DNA of 6,261 bases from Bacteroidales bacterium (GTDB taxonomy: Bacteria > Bacteroidota > Bacteroidia > Bacteroidales > UBA4181), in NCBI GenBank assembly GCA_028700615.1, contig JAQVSH010000113.1:1-6261 (forward strand), given 5' to 3'. The position numbers and the translations under genes are program-made. The notes below the pieces were generated by a model, which was not told the DNA's origin, did not search any database, and saw nothing but the letters and a program-made list of their open reading frames with translations. Positions 6,113-6,261 of the stretch are shown here, one piece after another. Numbering within the stretch: the first letter of the stretch is position 1; each line of letters begins with the position of its first letter.

Positions 6113-6261
6113 TATTATTAGGTTTTAATTTGTTTCAATGAGTTATAAATGTTTGCAAACTAATCAATAGTCTGCATTATGTTATTTTGGCAGTAAAACG
6201 CTTTCAGGAAATAATAATTTTCTCTGGTTTCATGCCAATTAATTCGGTGTTCCAACCACTG
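6113..6261 (-). promoter_or_regulatory. AT-rich leader of the lipoprotein gene with a 10-base palindrome
   Basis: The leader before the ATG reads CCTAATAATA, without a Shine-Dalgarno, as usual for Bacteroidota. GTTTGCAAAC (6151-6160) is a perfect palindrome about 40 bases upstream. It overlaps TTAGTTTG (minus strand, 6163-6156), which matches five of the six fixed bases of the Bacteroidota -7 element TAnnTTTG. I see no matching -33 TTTG at the right distance, so the promoter is tentative. Confidence 0.25.

Overview
The window looks like a piece of a Bacteroidota genome, probably an environmental member or a metagenome-derived bin. The main reason is the large lipoprotein, which carries two FISUMP domains (Fibrobacter succinogenes major paralogous domain, TIGR02145) and Fn3-like Cys-containing repeats, a combination typical of Bacteroidota and Fibrobacterota. 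Neither gene has a Shine-Dalgarno sequence and both start codons follow AT-rich leaders, which also fits Bacteroidota.

Only two convincing genes are present, both on the minus strand. From right to left: (i) 6261-6113 is the AT-rich leader of the lipoprotein gene; (ii) 6112-3323 encodes a 929-residue repeat-rich lipoprotein arranged as signal peptide, four Fn3-like repeats, FISUMP, a fifth Fn3-like repeat, FISUMP; (iii) 3322-2529 is a gap of about 800 bases with a few small hairpins and a GC-richer block open in several frames, in which I recognise no gene; (iv) 2528-318 encodes a 736-residue protein with a restriction-endonuclease-like N-terminus, a probable winged helix and a PIN-type nuclease domain; (v) 317-1 is non-coding, with a roughly 140-base element ending in imperfect inverted repeats that begins two bases after the nuclease stop codon, followed by a GC-rich hairpin-bearing stretch.

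The two genes are far apart and show no sign of working together. The lipoprotein is a probable cell-envelope protein. The 736-residue protein is the part worth attention: it joins two unrelated nuclease folds, is much AT-richer than its flanks, and stands alone between non-coding segments with an attC-like structured element at its 3' end. That pattern suggests a mobile, single-gene accessory (possibly anti-phage) cassette. The defence role is inference; the window contains no integrase, transposase or known defence partner.
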